Part shown: one piece after another, positions 62,511-64,000 of the stretch | Layout: each line of letters begins with the position of its first letter | How positions within the stretch are numbered: the stretch's first letter is position 1 | From: Rhodobacter sp. | GTDB lineage: Bacteria; Pseudomonadota; Alphaproteobacteria; Rhodobacterales; Rhodobacteraceae | Direction of reading: 5' to 3' | Length of the DNA stretch: 64,000 nucleotides | NCBI GenBank assembly: GCA_016704435.1 | Contig: JADJAB010000008.1 | Coordinates: forward strand, 1-64,000 | Program-made: the position numbers and the translations under genes | Notes under the pieces: generated by a model | Database searches by the model: none | What the model saw: only the letters and a program-made list of their open reading frames with translations | Told to the model about the DNA's origin: nothing

Positions 62511-63473
62511 ATGAGGGCACGACACGGGCTGCTTGCCGCCTTTGCGGGCGTCCTGCTTGTTTCCGCTATCACCTGGCAGGTCTGTTCGCGCGACCTGGCC
62601 CGCATCGGGCAGCGGCTTCGCGATGGCAGCGAGGTCGTGTCGACGCGGCACGGCCGTATCGAATTTGCGCAGTGGGGCTCTGGCCCGGCCGTTCTGGTGG
62701 TGCATGGCGCAGGTGGCGGCTACGATCAGGGCCACCTGCTGGCCACCCTGTTCGGGGCCTCCGGCTATCGCTGGATTTCGGTGTCGCGCTTTGGCTATCT
62801 GCGGTCGGACCTGCCCGCAGATGCCTCGACCGTGGCGCAGGCCGAGGCCTTTGCCGATCTTCTGGATGCGCTTGGCATCGACCGTGTCGGCATTCTGGCG
62901 ATGTCGGGCGGGGTGCCGCCGTCGCTGCAATTTGCCCTGGCCTACCCCGATCGCACGGCGGCGCTGGTCCTGCTGTCAAGTGCGCCGTTCACCCCAATGA
63001 CCGCCAGGGAACAGGCCTTGCCGATCCCGCCTTGGGTCTATCAGGCCCTGTTCCGATCGGACGTCGTGTTCTGGGGCATCGTGAAGCTGGCCCCGGCGCG
63101 GCTGGACCCGTTCTTCGACATCGACCCGCAGGCGCGGGCGCGGCTGTCTGACGATGATCTTGCCTTCGTGACCGGGCTGATCGACGGCTTCCTGCCAGTG
63201 ACCCTTCGGACCAGGGGCCTGGCAAACGAAGGTGCCGCCATCGACCCCGGAACCGCCTATGACCTTGCGGCCATACAGGCGCCCACGCTGGTGGTTCATG
63301 CCCGCGACGATGGCATCAACCCGGTGGCTATTGGCGGATATCTTGCAAAAGGCATCGCCGGGTCGGACTTTGTCGAGGAGCCGGACGGCGGCCACCTGCT
63401 TCTCGGTCATATCCCGGAAATCCGGGCGCGGGTGGCCGCTTTTCTGCACAGGCACCTGCCGACGCCAGACTGA
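62511..63473 (+). CDS. Membrane-anchored or secreted alpha/beta hydrolase
   Basis: This 320-residue hydrolase has an N-terminal hydrophobic segment (LLAAFAGVLLVSAITWQV) that is either a signal anchor or a signal peptide. The catalytic part has VLVVHGAGGGYDQGHLL, the nucleophile region VGILAMSGGVPPSLQFALAY, an Asp in LVVHARDDGINPV and a His in PDGGHLLLGH. The ATG at 62511 follows GAGGTGG. It is divergent from the HAD gene; the 233-bp gap between them shows no further gene. Function unknown. Confidence 0.8.
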   Translation: MRARHGLLAAFAGVLLVSAITWQVCSRDLARIGQRLRDGSEVVSTRHGRIEFAQWGSGPAVLVVHGAGGGYDQGHLLATLFGASGYRWISVSRFGYLRSDLPADASTVAQAEAFADLLDALGIDRVGILAMSGGVPPSLQFALAYPDRTAALVLLSSAPFTPMTAREQALPIPPWVYQALFRSDVVFWGIVKLAPARLDPFFDIDPQARARLSDDDLAFVTGLIDGFLPVTLRTRGLANEGAAIDPGTAYDLAAIQAPTLVVHARDDGINPVAIGGYLAKGIAGSDFVEEPDGGHLLLGHIPEIRARVAAFLHRHLPTPD

Positions 63474-63624
63474 CACCCTGCCGGTCGCACCGATGCGCCA
63501 CGCCGGATGCAGCTTGCCATCGGGGCCACGCCGGACCCGGTCGGGAAATGCGCGACAACCGCAATGCTTGCCCATCCGCGCCTCAGCGCCTAAACCCCAT
63601 CCGCGCGACAGGAGACCTGACCAC

Positions 63625-64000
63625 ATGGCCCGCAAGCCCGAGATCATCGAGAACCGCCCCACCACCCGCAAGGTTGGCGCATTGCGCGGACTTGCGCCCT
63701 TCCTGCGGCCCTATCGCCTGCTGACCCTTGGTGCGCTGGCGGCGCTGACCCTGACAGCCACCGTCAGCCTGATCCTGCCGCTGGCCGTGCGCCGCGTCGT
63801 CGATGGTTTTCAATCGGCCAATGTTGCGCTGCTGGACAATTACTTCGCCGCCTTCCTGGCCATCGCCGCCCTGCTGGCCGTGGGCACCGGCCTGCGCTAC
63901 TGGCTGGTCACGCGGCTGGGCGAGTATGTCGTGGCCGACATCCGCCGCGCCGTCTTCGACAAGGTCATGGGGATGAGCCCGGCCTTCTTCGAGCGCATCC
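63625..64000 (+). CDS. ABC exporter, N-terminal part (runs off the window)
   Basis: This is the start of a half-size ABC exporter of the MsbA type with the membrane domain first. MARKPEIIENRPTTRKVGAL is followed by LRPYRLLTLGALAALTLTAT and the next helix near FAAFLAIAALLAVGTGLRYW, then VTRLGEYVVADIRRAVFDKV, a typical coupling-helix region. AGGAGA lies about ten bases before the ATG. The ATPase domain would be beyond the right edge. Substrate unknown; the family transports lipids, peptides or drugs. Confidence 0.85.
   Translation, partial: MARKPEIIENRPTTRKVGALRGLAPFLRPYRLLTLGALAALTLTATVSLILPLAVRRVVDGFQSANVALLDNYFAAFLAIAALLAVGTGLRYWLVTRLGEYVVADIRRAVFDKVMGMSPAFFERI

Overview
The window is GC-rich chromosomal DNA that looks like a Rhodobacterales (Rhodobacter/Paracoccus-type) alphaproteobacterium. 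The evidence is gene order and content: rpmH-rnpA-yidD-crcB; an aap/bzt-type general amino-acid ABC operon; argB; engB-MOSC-yidC; ttcA; rarA; and an rplO-secY-adk-rpsM-rpsK-rpoA-rplQ block. ATGA start/stop overlaps are common, as expected for this group.

Layout. (1) About 1-22.1 kb is accessory and scarred: a decayed AbrB/PIN toxin-antitoxin pair, a broken HTH gene, and then a large catabolic unit (3.4-12.2 kb). That unit has a divergent LysR regulator, a peptide/opine-type ABC importer, a 2-keto-acid hydratase of the FAH fold, two RraA/aldolase-fold proteins and a semialdehyde-type aldehyde dehydrogenase. It is followed by a truncated IS21 element, an IS1182 remnant, a second sugar-acid-like unit (enolase-superfamily dehydratase, GMC oxidoreductase, LysR), and the wreck of a type I restriction system (hsdS, hsdR) lying between two halves of one sterol-desaturase gene. 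This region ends at the 3' side of a tRNA-Arg(ACG). (2) 22.2-53.3 kb is mostly conserved core: a sensor kinase, a flavin disulfide reductase with a TVP38 protein, rpmH/rnpA/yidD/crcB, a pseudouridine synthase, ATP12, aapJQMP, argB, engB, yidC, an EAL protein, ttcA, rarA, a luxR-luxI quorum-sensing pair, and the rpoA/rplQ end of the ribosomal-protein cluster. (3) 53.3-57.1 kb holds two IS5-family elements, one of which truncates a gene, flanking an unknown gene. (4) 57.1-63.5 kb is a third metabolic cluster: a paralogue of the enolase-superfamily dehydratase, several alpha/beta hydrolases, a PLP dehydratase and a HAD dehalogenase. It is followed by the start of an ABC exporter.

Two kinds of damage need separating. 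Many genes carry one-base frameshifts, often in homopolymer runs, and these hit adk, aapM and aapP, which should be functional. I read most of them as probable sequencing or assembly errors. The other kind consists of large deletions, truncations and an apparent inversion in the first 22 kb and around 53-59 kb; these look like real decay driven by mobile elements.

How the genes may work together: the three metabolic units look like uptake and breakdown modules for acidic sugars or related hydroxy-acids. The importer brings in the substrate, dehydratases/hydratases and aldolases cleave it, and the aldehyde dehydrogenase feeds an oxo-acid into central metabolism. The exact substrate cannot be read from the sequence.
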